From assembly GCA_005883775.1 (NCBI GenBank), contig VBEU01000057.1, positions 1-16,558 of the forward strand: a stretch of DNA of 16,558 bases, written 5' to 3'. The translations under genes and the position numbers were made by a program. The notes beneath the pieces are model-generated. The model was not told the origin of the DNA, did not search any database, and was given only the letters and a program-made list of their open reading frames with translations. Of this stretch, positions 5,817-13,592 are shown one piece after another. Every line of letters begins with the position of its first letter. Positions within the stretch are counted from its first letter, which is position 1. Source of the stretch: Chloroflexota bacterium. Its GTDB lineage: Bacteria; Chloroflexota; Limnocylindria; P2-11E.

Positions 5817-6671
5817 GTGGCCCGGATCGTCGACCTCCTTGCGGCCGGGCGAACCATTTCATTCGAATTCTTTCCACCCAAAGACAACGAGGAGCAGCGC
5901 CTGCTCACGCGGACGATCGCCGATCTGCAGCCGCTCCGACCGTCATTTGTCTCGGTCACCTACCGCGGCGGACGCATATCGCGCGAGCGGACGACCCGCG
6001 TCGTCGTGGACCTCCTGCGAACGACCGACCTCACGCCGATGCCGCACCTGACCTGCGTGGCCCATCCGCGGTTCGAGCTGGGCGAGATCATCGGGGGCTT
6101 TCGGGCGGCCGGACTCGAGAACCTACTCGCGCTTGGCGGCGATCCACTTCCCGAAGAGGAGTCGTACAAGGAGCTCGAGTACGCGTCGCAGCTGGTCGAG
6201 CTCGGCCGCAGGCTCGGCTTCGAGTCGATCGGGGTGGCGGCTCATCCGGCCGGCCATCCGCGTTCGCCCGACCTCGTGTCGGATCGGCGGTATCTCGCCG
6301 CGAAGATGACCCTCGCCGACTTCGCGATCACGCAGTTCTTCTTCAAGGTGGAGGAATACCAGCGGCTGCGAGATGAAATGGCCGCGCTCGGGATGAACAA
6401 GCCGATCATCGCGGGCATCATGCCGATCACTTCGCTCACCTCGGTCCAGCGGATGGCGCAGCTATCGGGGTATGCGGTACCCGACGACATCGTTCGGCTC
6501 GTCGAGGCCGGCGGCGACGATCGCGATGAGATCCGCAAGCGCGGGATCGCCGTCGCTACGCAGCTCTGCCGCGATCTGCTCGACGCGGGCGTGCCCGGCT
6601 TGCACTTCTACACGCTGAACTTCTCGAAGGCGACGCGCGAGATCTACACGGACCTCGGGCTCGAGAGGTAG
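5817..6671 (+). CDS. metF: 5,10-methylenetetrahydrofolate reductase
   Basis: The product has 284 residues from GTG 5817, close to the usual bacterial MetF length, with no C-terminal regulatory domain. It reduces 5,10-methylene-THF to 5-methyl-THF for methionine synthesis, as a FAD-bearing TIM-barrel in the cytoplasm. The visible signature residues are SFEFFPPKD (15-23) with Glu17 corresponding to the catalytic Glu of E. coli MetF, SVTYRGG (46-52), NLLALGGDP (102-110) with the folate-binding Asp109, AAHPAGHPRS (141-150), FAITQFFF (169-176) with Gln173, and GIMPITS (200-206). It ends with TAG directly against the TAG of the convergent hydrolase (TAGCTA), leaving no room for a terminator between them. 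No other folate or methionine gene is nearby. Confidence 0.96.
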   Translation: MARIVDLLAAGRTISFEFFPPKDNEEQRLLTRTIADLQPLRPSFVSVTYRGGRISRERTTRVVVDLLRTTDLTPMPHLTCVAHPRFELGEIIGGFRAAGLENLLALGGDPLPEEESYKELEYASQLVELGRRLGFESIGVAAHPAGHPRSPDLVSDRRYLAAKMTLADFAITQFFFKVEEYQRLRDEMAALGMNKPIIAGIMPITSLTSVQRMAQLSGYAVPDDIVRLVEAGGDDRDEIRKRGIAVATQLCRDLLDAGVPGLHFYTLNFSKATREIYTDLGLER

Positions 6672-7484
6672 CTAGGCGGCGCGCTGCGGAACCGCGACGG
6701 CCTCGCGGAGGAACGCCAGGCTCGCCTCGGCGAGCTCGCGCCGGCGCGCGTCGACGGTGATCGCGTGGCCCGTTCCCTCGAGGTAGAGCGTCGTGACCGG
6801 TCCACCCAGACGCGCCGCGAGATCGCGCGCGTACTGGACCGGAACGAGCCGGTCGGATACGGCGTGCGCGACGAACGCGGGGCAGCGGATCTCGCCGAGG
6901 CGCCGGCGGACCAGGCCGATCCCGTGAATGAGCTCGGCAACGGCCCGCACGGGCGCGGGGTCGTAGCACTTCGCGCCCGCGTTCAGGTCGACGAGGTCGC
7001 TCGCCGGCGACGGCACCTGCCGGATCACGCGCCAGACATACGGCGCGAGGTATGCGATGGGGTTGCCCATCCCGAGCGCGGTGGCGCAAAGAAGAACCGC
7101 GGAGGGCTTGCGTCGAAGCGCGATGTCGAGTGTCATCGTCGCACCCGCGGAGAGACCGCCGACGACGACCTGATCGTGGTCGCGGGCGAGCTCGTCGTAC
7201 GCGGCGAGCGCCGACGACATCCAGTCCTCCCAACAGAGTGAATCCATGTCCGACGGACGCGTTCCGCGGCCTGGCAGGAGCGGGACACTCACCGTGTAGC
7301 CGTCGGCGACGAGAGCGTCCCTCATGTAGTGCATGTCGACGGGAGTACCCGTGAGGCCATGGAGCAGCAGCACCGCCGTATCCGGCCGGCTCGACGAGAC
7401 CGAATGACCGTGCCTGCGCACGGCTGATATCCAGGCACGCAGCATGCCTATTGAGTTAACGGCGCGTAACCGGGATTGAGGCAT
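6672..7484 (-). CDS. Alpha/beta hydrolase, carboxylesterase (Est30-like)
   Basis: The product has 270 residues from ATG 7484, or 257 from Met14 (ATG 7445), which is equally plausible because neither start has a Shine-Dalgarno. The alpha/beta-hydrolase triad is complete: Ser112 in GGLSAG (109-114), Asp211 in AVSDRLVP (208-215), His240 in GTGHAITVD (237-245). The oxyanion segment LLLHGLTGTPVDM (39-51) and PLLPGRGT (68-75) match the thermostable carboxylesterase/monoacylglycerol-lipase-like group, which cleaves short or medium-chain esters in the cytoplasm. There is no signal peptide. The exact substrate is unknown. It converges on metF with zero intervening bases and diverges from the second hydrolase across 88 bases. 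Confidence 0.88.
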   Translation of the reverse strand: MPQSRLRAVNSIGMLRAWISAVRRHGHSVSSSRPDTAVLLLHGLTGTPVDMHYMRDALVADGYTVSVPLLPGRGTRPSDMDSLCWEDWMSSALAAYDELARDHDQVVVGGLSAGATMTLDIALRRKPSAVLLCATALGMGNPIAYLAPYVWRVIRQVPSPASDLVDLNAGAKCYDPAPVRAVAELIHGIGLVRRRLGEIRCPAFVAHAVSDRLVPVQYARDLAARLGGPVTTLYLEGTGHAITVDARRRELAEASLAFLREAVAVPQRAA

Positions 7485-7520
7485 CGGCGCGGCCTCAACT
7501 AGCTCTTAATCGCTATCCAT

Positions 7521-7535
7521 CCCCCCGAATGGGGG
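7521..7535. promoter_or_regulatory. C6-GAAT-G5 inverted repeat between divergent hydrolase genes
   Basis: Six C (7521-7526), then GAAT, then five G (7531-7535) can form a 5-bp stem with a 4-base loop. It lies in the 88-base gap between two divergent hydrolase genes. No T-run follows on either strand, so it is not an intrinsic terminator. A regulator site or leader hairpin is possible. The rest of the gap shows no clear promoter. Confidence 0.3.
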
Positions 7536-7572
7536 AGCCTCCGAGGGCACGTCGTTTGCAATTCTTGGGGGC

Positions 7573-8463
7573 ATGCGGGTGCAGGTGGCCCCGTGTGAGC
7601 GATACCGCCTCCGCGTCACGACCTGGGGCAGCGGCGCAGCACCGCATGCCGTCGTCCTTCCGGGAATCTCCGCCGACTGGCGCGCGCTGGCGCCACAGAT
7701 CCGGGCTCTCCGCCGGTTGGGATGGACCGTCCACGTCGTCGATCTTCCCGGCTTTGCACTCCGGCCCGCGCTCAAAGCCTCCGACGCGAACGTCGTCCAG
7801 CTTGCCGAATACGTCGCCCGTGTCATCACGCAGCTCGGGATCCCGCCCGCGCTGGTCCTTGGACACTCGCTCGGTGGCGGCGTCGCGATGCACCTCGCCA
7901 TCCGCCGACCCGAGCTCGTGCGCGGCCTCGTCCTCATCGCGCCGGTCGGGCTCGGCGTCTCGCTGCACTGGATCTACAAGCTGTACTGCGTCCCGCTCCT
8001 CGGCCGCGCCCTCCTCCGACCGAGCGTGCTGCGGGCGTCGTCGATACGCCGCTTCCTGGTGGGGAGTCGCCGTCGCGATGACGCCCGATTCATCGCGCGG
8101 CTTGTCCGGCACGGGACGCGGGCACGCCCGCGCACGCTCTCCGCGCGCGCGATCATCTGGGCCAACCAGCCCCGGCGCTGGAACAAGGCGCGTGCGCTCC
8201 TCCCCGGTGGCGAGCAGCGGGGCATACGGATCGACGGTCGGCTGGCCGAGCTCAGCAAGATCCCCACGCTCGTCCTGTGGGGCGACGAGGACCGGGTGAT
8301 CTCCGCGACCGACGCTCGGCGGTGCAAAGAGCTGCCGCTCGCTCAGGTGCGGATCGCGCACGGAGTCGGCCATTCGCTTCCGCTCGAGGTCGCGGCGTGG
8401 GCTAACGGTCACATCGCCAAGTTCGTCGCCGGGCTCACCACCACCGAGCTCCGCGCGGCCTGA
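7573..8463 (+). CDS. Alpha/beta hydrolase
   Basis: The product has 296 residues from ATG 7573 with the canonical alpha/beta-hydrolase fold. The nucleophile elbow is LGHSLGGG (96-103, Ser99), the acid is Asp240 in LWGDEDRVI (235-243) and the base is His267 in HGVGHSLPLE (263-272). The oxyanion loop is VVLPGISADW (27-36) with VVDLPGFALR (55-64). A basic lid region (about 130-210, rich in Arg) separates the two halves. It is a predicted soluble cytoplasmic esterase or C-C hydrolase-like enzyme; the substrate cannot be inferred. The C-terminus converges on the acyl-CoA dehydrogenase with one base between stop codons. It shares only the fold with the divergent hydrolase next door, so a recent duplication is unlikely. 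Confidence 0.88.
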   Translation: MRVQVAPCERYRLRVTTWGSGAAPHAVVLPGISADWRALAPQIRALRRLGWTVHVVDLPGFALRPALKASDANVVQLAEYVARVITQLGIPPALVLGHSLGGGVAMHLAIRRPELVRGLVLIAPVGLGVSLHWIYKLYCVPLLGRALLRPSVLRASSIRRFLVGSRRRDDARFIARLVRHGTRARPRTLSARAIIWANQPRRWNKARALLPGGEQRGIRIDGRLAELSKIPTLVLWGDEDRVISATDARRCKELPLAQVRIAHGVGHSLPLEVAAWANGHIAKFVAGLTTTELRAA

Positions 8464-8464
8464 T

Positions 8465-10195
8465 CTAGGGCTCGGCCCGCTCCGACCGCCACTCGTCGAT
8501 CCGCTCGAACACGCTGCCGTCGTCGAGGGCGACCGCCCGCCTGTTGCGCTCCGCGACCAGCCGCGCGGTCCGCGCGGCACGCTCGGCGAGCCGGCGGCGT
8601 TCCGGGATCTGGCGCGCTCGCTCGGCCAGGACCCGCGCGACGTGCGTGTGCGCGAGCGCCTCGGTGATCCGCTCGGCGTGGAGCAGGAGCGGTCGTTGGT
8701 CTTCATCGGTGAGCGGCACCCCGCGCAGGACGCCCGGGCCCTTCCGGCGAACGACGCGGGTCACGAGCGAACGCAGGGTCGCCACGATGTGGCCGCGCGC
8801 GGCGGCGAAGTCCGTTCCGGCGCGGCCGTCGAACGATGCCTTCGCGAGCAGGCGGCTCGGTCCGCCGCGAAGGAGCGACCGGGGGTGCTTCATCGTCCAT
8901 TTCATGAGATCCCTGACTGCCATGAGCGACTGGATCTGTGACGTTCCTTCATAGATCGGCGTGATGAGGCTGTCCCGCATGAACCGCCCGACGTCGTACT
9001 CGTCGACGACGCCGACGCCACCGTGTATCTGAAGGGCGAGGCGGCAGACCCGGACCGCGCCCTCCGTCCCGTACCACTTCACCAAGGGAGTGAGCTCGCG
9101 CAGATCGCGGGCGGCCTGTTCGTCACGGCCGAAGAGCACGAGGTCCTGAAGGACCGCGGCGGTGTACGCGAGCGCCCGCGCGCCGGTGACCGTGGTCTCC
9201 ATGTCGAGGAGCATCTCGGCGACCATAGGGTGCTCGCGGATCGGCTTTCCCATCTGGACGCGCTGCGCCGCGTACTCCGACGCCTTCTCGAGCGCCGCCG
9301 TAGCCACCCCGATGCCCTGTATGCCGACGCCGAGGCGCGACTCGTTCATGAACGTGAGGATCTGCTTCCAGCCGTCTCCGGGCTTACCGAGCGGAGTCGC
9401 GCGCGTTCCGTCGAAGAGCAGTGCGCAGGTCGGCGAGGCACGGATCACGAACTTGTGCTCGGCGCGCTCGACGACGTAGTTGTCGCCTTCGCGGTCGGCG
9501 ATGAACATGCCGAGACCGTCGAGCCCGCTCGAGCCCGCGACCGACCGCGCGAGCACGATCACCATGTCGCCCTGCCCCGCCGAGATGAACTGCTTGCGAC
9601 CCTGAAGGATCCAGCAGCCGTCCTGGCGTGGCGTCGCGGTCGTCGCGAGGCGGCCGACATCGGAGCCCGCCTGCGGTTCGGTCATCGCGACCGCGCCCAT
9701 GATCTCGCCCTTCGCGAGCGGCGGGAGATAGCGCGCCTTCTGCTCGTCGGTGCCGAACCGGTAGATGAGCGCCGCGGGCGAGTTCCATCCGATCCCGTGC
9801 TGCACCTGCGTCGAGAGATCGGCACGCGCCAGCATCTCGCCGATCATCATCGTGACGGTGAAGGGAAGCCCCGCTCCACCGAAATCGGCTGGCACCGAAG
9901 GGGATGCCAGCCCCAGCTCCGCGAGACCGCGCAGGTTTTCCAGCATCGGCTCGTTCATCCGCACGAGGCCGTTCTCGCGGATGACGCCGATCGCGTCGAC
10001 CTCGGCCGCTCGCGGGGCGATCTCCGTGGCGATGTACCGGCCCGCGAGGTCGAGCACCTCGCGCCAGGTCGACACGGTCCCGGCCACGTCGGCGCCCGGG
10101 CCTTCCACCGCGCCGACGACGCGCGCCCAGGGGATCACCTTGTCGAAGACCTCGACGAGATCCGGATTGCCGGTGAAGAAGTTCGTCGCGCTCAC
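8465..10195 (-). CDS. Acyl-CoA dehydrogenase, long form with C-terminal extension
   Basis: The product has 576 residues from GTG 10195, against about 380-400 for a classical enzyme. It performs the FAD-dependent first step of beta-oxidation, passing electrons to ETF (not in the window). Landmarks are NFFTGNPDL (5-13), a helical N-domain, VAMTEPQAGSDVG (169-181) of the middle beta-domain, ISAGQGDM (204-211), ESRLGVGIQGIG (285-296), LQIHGGVGVVDEY (388-400), and TPIYEGTSQIQ (412-422) with Glu416 as the probable catalytic base. Residues about 430-576 form an Arg-rich helical extension like that of FadE5/DmdC-type dehydrogenases. The GTG overlaps the stop of the hydratase/dehydrogenase gene by four bases (GTGA), so it is translationally coupled as the last gene of the operon. 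Confidence 0.92.
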   Translation of the reverse strand: MSATNFFTGNPDLVEVFDKVIPWARVVGAVEGPGADVAGTVSTWREVLDLAGRYIATEIAPRAAEVDAIGVIRENGLVRMNEPMLENLRGLAELGLASPSVPADFGGAGLPFTVTMMIGEMLARADLSTQVQHGIGWNSPAALIYRFGTDEQKARYLPPLAKGEIMGAVAMTEPQAGSDVGRLATTATPRQDGCWILQGRKQFISAGQGDMVIVLARSVAGSSGLDGLGMFIADREGDNYVVERAEHKFVIRASPTCALLFDGTRATPLGKPGDGWKQILTFMNESRLGVGIQGIGVATAALEKASEYAAQRVQMGKPIREHPMVAEMLLDMETTVTGARALAYTAAVLQDLVLFGRDEQAARDLRELTPLVKWYGTEGAVRVCRLALQIHGGVGVVDEYDVGRFMRDSLITPIYEGTSQIQSLMAVRDLMKWTMKHPRSLLRGGPSRLLAKASFDGRAGTDFAAARGHIVATLRSLVTRVVRRKGPGVLRGVPLTDEDQRPLLLHAERITEALAHTHVARVLAERARQIPERRRLAERAARTARLVAERNRRAVALDDGSVFERIDEWRSERAEP

Positions 10196-12327
10196 AGGGT
10201 GAAGAACGGCCGGCGCGACCGCAGCGATTCGGTCGGCGCGAGCCGATCGCCACGCGCCGCCGCCAGGCGCTCGAGCGCGGTAACGATCCGATGTCGCTGG
10301 GCGTCTGCGTACCGGAACGGTCCGCCGAGGAACGGAGGGAACCCGAGACCGAGGACCGCGCCGAGGTCACCCTCGGCCGGCGATCGCAGTACCCCTTCGT
10401 CGAGGCAGCGCACGGCCTCGTTCACGAAGGTGAGGGTCAACCGTTCGGCGATGTCGCCAGCCGCTGGATGTGTCGGCGCGCCGAGGAGCTCGCGCACCCG
10501 CGGGTTGGGCGTGCGGCGCCGCCCGTCGTAGCGGTAGAAGCCGCCGCCCTTGTGCTTGCCCTTGAAACCCTCGGCCACGAGCGCGTTCACGATCGTGGGT
10601 GCGGCGATACCGCGCGCTTTCGCGACGGTCTCGCCGGCGTGCCCGGCGACCTCGAGGCCGACCTCATCGACCAGCTGCAGCGGGCCGACCGGCCAGCCGA
10701 ACTCGGTCATGGCACGGTCGATCGCCTCGATGGAATCGCCTTCGGAAAGCAGCGTGAACGCCTCGCCGATCATGGTCGATAGGACGCGCGTGGTGTAGAA
10801 GCCCGGACCGTCGCCGACGACGATGGCGGTCTTGCCCATCGCGATGGCCGCGGCGACCGCGGTCGCGACGGCGTCCGCGGCCGCGCCGGCCGGCCGGATC
10901 ACCTCGATGAGCGGCATCTTGTGCACGGGTGAGAAGAAGTGCATGCCGACGATCCGTTCGGGTGACCGCGCCTCGCGGGCGATCTCCGCGATCGGCAATG
11001 CGGAGGTGTTCGATGCGATGACCGCCTCCGGCCGCAGCACCTGCTCGAGCTCGGCGATCACACGCCGTTTGGTCGCGATGTCTTCGAACACCGCCTCGAT
11101 GACGAGATCGGCGCTGCGGAACCCGACCAGATCCGGTCCGCCGGTGACGCGCTCGGTGATCCGCGCGGCTTCGCGGCGCTCGAAGACGCCTTTCTTCGCC
11201 GCGTCGGCGGTGAGGGTGCGGATCGTCGACAGGCCCTTGGCGACCGCCGCGGCGTCGCGGTCGCGACCGCGGACGCGAAACCCTGATGCGGCCGCCACCT
11301 GTGCGATGCCCGAACCCATGAAGCCAAGACCGACGATGCCGACGTTCGCGATCGGGCGCGGCTTCCCGAGCCCTTCGAGCGCGGCCTTGCGCTGCCGCAG
11401 CGTGAGCATGACGAGCGCGGTCAGGCTGTGACCGGTCTCTCCGACGGCGAGGTCGCCGAACGAGCGCGCCTCGACGTCGAGGCCCGCGTCCATGCCCTTC
11501 GCGAGGCCGATCGCGACCGCGTTGATCGCCGCGAGCGGCGCCGGATACCGGCCCTTCGTTTCCGCGAGCGTCCGCGACCGCGCCTGTCGCAGCGCGAAGG
11601 CTCGCGCCGGCGCGAAGTGCGTAGCCGCTCGTTCGACGACCGTCGCGCCGCCTCTTGGCTTGCGTTTGGGGTCGCGGCCCGCGTGGTCGATCGCCGCCCG
11701 GAGCAGCACGGCCGGGTGGACCACTTCATCGATGACCCCGGCGCGGAGCGCGCGCTTGGGTGCGAGCTGCCGCGCGGTGAGGATCAGGTCGAGGGCGCGA
11801 GGAAGACCGATAAGCCGTGGCAGCCGCTGTGTCCCGCCGGCCGCGGGGATGAGGCCGAGGCGTGTCTCGGTCAGGCCGACACGAACGTTCGGGGCATCCG
11901 CGGCGATCCGCGTGTCGCAGGCGAGCGCGATCTCCAGGCCACCGCCGAGCGCCGGGCCGTTTATCGCCGCGACCGTGACGAACGGGAGAGCCGCGAGGTC
12001 GTTGAGCACGCGCTGCATCGAACGGCTCGCCTTCTCGATGTCGCTTTGCGATGTGCCTCCTCGGAGGAGCGACAGGTCGGCGCCGGCGACGTACTGATTC
12101 TTCTTGCCGCTCGCGATGACGAGACCGCGCGGAGCCGCCGCGCGTGCCGCGGCGATCGCCGCGGCGAAGTCCTCCATCATGCGTACGTCGATCGCGTTGA
12201 CCGGATCGTCGGGCCGATCGATCACGATCTGCGCGACGCCCGAGGCGTCCGCCGGCACGAAGGTGACGGACGGCCGGCGGCTTCTCTCGACCTCGACGAG
12301 CTTCTCGGCCGGAGGAGGCGCGATCAC
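10192..12327 (-). CDS. fadJ: Enoyl-CoA hydratase / 3-hydroxyacyl-CoA dehydrogenase fusion (beta-oxidation alpha subunit)
   Basis: From GTG 12327, which overlaps the thiolase stop as GTGA, the product has 711 residues. The frame opens further upstream, but only inside the thiolase. The N-terminal crotonase domain (about 20-300) has VAGADLSLL (80-88), NGPALGGGLEIALACD (123-138) with Glu132, and ETRLGLIPAAGGTQRLPR (154-171) with Glu154, the two acid residues needed for hydration. The dehydrogenase domain has the Rossmann motif VGIVGLGFMGSGIAQ (329-343), ASNTSALPI (438-446) and GMHFFSPVHKMPLIEV (461-476), where His463 and Glu475 form the catalytic dyad. The C-terminal domain includes GDGPGFYTTR (505-514) and GWPVGPLQLVDEVGLEV (544-560). 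It hydrates 2-enoyl-CoA and oxidises 3-hydroxyacyl-CoA with NAD. The symbol is by analogy with FadI pairing; FadB is equally defensible. Confidence 0.93.
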   Translation of the reverse strand: MIAPPPAEKLVEVERSRRPSVTFVPADASGVAQIVIDRPDDPVNAIDVRMMEDFAAAIAAARAAAPRGLVIASGKKNQYVAGADLSLLRGGTSQSDIEKASRSMQRVLNDLAALPFVTVAAINGPALGGGLEIALACDTRIAADAPNVRVGLTETRLGLIPAAGGTQRLPRLIGLPRALDLILTARQLAPKRALRAGVIDEVVHPAVLLRAAIDHAGRDPKRKPRGGATVVERAATHFAPARAFALRQARSRTLAETKGRYPAPLAAINAVAIGLAKGMDAGLDVEARSFGDLAVGETGHSLTALVMLTLRQRKAALEGLGKPRPIANVGIVGLGFMGSGIAQVAAASGFRVRGRDRDAAAVAKGLSTIRTLTADAAKKGVFERREAARITERVTGGPDLVGFRSADLVIEAVFEDIATKRRVIAELEQVLRPEAVIASNTSALPIAEIAREARSPERIVGMHFFSPVHKMPLIEVIRPAGAAADAVATAVAAAIAMGKTAIVVGDGPGFYTTRVLSTMIGEAFTLLSEGDSIEAIDRAMTEFGWPVGPLQLVDEVGLEVAGHAGETVAKARGIAAPTIVNALVAEGFKGKHKGGGFYRYDGRRRTPNPRVRELLGAPTHPAAGDIAERLTLTFVNEAVRCLDEGVLRSPAEGDLGAVLGLGFPPFLGGPFRYADAQRHRIVTALERLAAARGDRLAPTESLRSRRPFFTL

Positions 12328-13565
12328 GCGGCCCGCTCCAGGATGATCGCCGCGCCGTTGCCGCCCGCAGCGCACGCTGTCGCGAGGCCGTAGCGCGCGC
12401 CTCGCCGCCGCATCTCGTTCGCCAGGGTCAGCACGATGCGCGCGCCTGTGGCGCCGAAGGGATGGCCGAGAGCGATGGAGCCGCCCATGACGTTCAGCTT
12501 CTCAACGGGCACGCGGCCGACGCCGTTCTGCTCCAGGACCGCGAGCGTCGAGAGCACCTGGGCCGCGAATGCCTCATGCATCTCGAACAGATCGATGTCG
12601 TCGAGCGTAAGCCCCGCGCGCCCCAGCGCGATGGGGATCGCATAGGCCGGCGCGATGAGCAGCTGGTCCGCCGGGTCGACCGCGGCGTAGGCATAGCTGC
12701 GCACCGCGGCGAGAGCCTCGAGGCCGAGCGCTCGCGCGCGCGCTTCGCTCGCCAGCACGACCGCAGCGGCGCCGTCCGTGAGTGGGCTCGCGTTGCCTGC
12801 GGTGATCGTCCCGTGCTCGCGATCGAAGACCGGCCGGAGCGACGCCAGCTTCTCCGGCGTCGAGTCGCGCCGGATGTGGTTGTCCGCGGTGACCGCGTGC
12901 CCATCGAGGTACACCGGGCCGACTTCCCTGGCGAGGCGTCCGTCGTCCCAGCCCGCCGCCGCGAGCCGGTGGCTGCGCAGGGCCCAGGCGTCCTGATCCT
13001 CGCGGGAGACCGCGTTCATCGCGGCCATGCGCTCGGCCGATTCGCCCATGGTGAGTCCGGTCGAGGTCTCGCGGATCCCCGGCGCGACCGGTGCGATGTC
13101 CGACGCACGGACATCTGCAAGGCTTCGCGCCTTGGCCGGGAGGCTCTTCGCCTGCGACGCGGCGATCAGGCCGCGCGCCAGCCGGGGCGTCAGCGTGAGC
13201 GGGACGTTGGTGAGCGACTCGCTCCCGCCGGCGATGACCACGTCAGCGTTGCCGCCGGCGATGTGGTCGGCCGCGCTGGTGATCGCGACGCACGCCGACG
13301 CGCAGGCGAGTCCGACCGTGAACGCCGGGATCCGCGTCGGCATCGAGAGAGACAGGACGACCTCGCGTGCGAGGTTGTGATAAGCGACTGGCCGCGCGAC
13401 ATTTCCGAAGATCACCTCGTCGACCTGCCCCGGGTCGAGCTCCGTGCGGGCGAGCGCCTCGGACGTCGCGGCGCGAGCGAGATCGAGCACGTCGAGGTCG
13501 GCGAACTCGGTCCCCGCTCTGACAAACGGCGTTCGCGCGCCGCCGAGTATCAACACACGCGGCAT
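12324..13565 (-). CDS. fadI: Acetyl-CoA acyltransferase (FadI-type thiolase)
   Basis: From ATG 13565 (MPRVLILGGARTPF) the product has 413 residues, normal for the family. The frame extends another 198 codons upstream, but those lie antisense to the acyl-CoA ligase and are rejected. The catalytic residues are Cys88 (GLACASACVAI, 85-95), His330 (EMHEAFAAQ, 328-336), His368 (GGSIALGHPFGATGAR, 361-376) and Cys398 (TACAAGGNG, 396-404). The MHEAFAAQ and STGLTMGESAERMA motifs point to the FadI/mitochondrial trifunctional beta clade rather than acetoacetyl-CoA thiolase. It cleaves 3-ketoacyl-CoA to acetyl-CoA, probably in complex with the next gene's product. It is first gene of a three-gene operon and starts nine bases from the divergent ligase start. 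Confidence 0.93.
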   Translation of the reverse strand: MPRVLILGGARTPFVRAGTEFADLDVLDLARAATSEALARTELDPGQVDEVIFGNVARPVAYHNLAREVVLSLSMPTRIPAFTVGLACASACVAITSAADHIAGGNADVVIAGGSESLTNVPLTLTPRLARGLIAASQAKSLPAKARSLADVRASDIAPVAPGIRETSTGLTMGESAERMAAMNAVSREDQDAWALRSHRLAAAGWDDGRLAREVGPVYLDGHAVTADNHIRRDSTPEKLASLRPVFDREHGTITAGNASPLTDGAAAVVLASEARARALGLEALAAVRSYAYAAVDPADQLLIAPAYAIPIALGRAGLTLDDIDLFEMHEAFAAQVLSTLAVLEQNGVGRVPVEKLNVMGGSIALGHPFGATGARIVLTLANEMRRRGARYGLATACAAGGNGAAIILERAA

Positions 13566-13567
13566 TG

Positions 13568-13592
13568 CGCTTGCATGGCTAGCGATCAAGCG
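13568..13592. promoter_or_regulatory. Inverted repeat CGCTTG-N13-CAAGCG in the divergent fad junction
   Basis: CGCTTG (13568-13573) and CAAGCG (13587-13592) are exact inverse copies, centred at 13580 between the thiolase start and the ligase coding region. It sits just downstream of the candidate thiolase promoter, a normal place for a TetR-type fatty-acid regulator such as FadR. Six-base arms can arise by chance, so this is tentative. Confidence 0.35.

Noticed and set aside
9023..10531. 502-codon plus-strand frame
   Set aside because: It is antisense to the acyl-CoA dehydrogenase and the end of the hydratase/dehydrogenase gene, whose motifs are complete.
12462..13574. Upstream extension of the acyl-CoA ligase frame to 956 codons
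   Set aside because: The added part is antisense to the thiolase, Arg/Glu-rich and without domains. The ligase family begins near 13575-13611.
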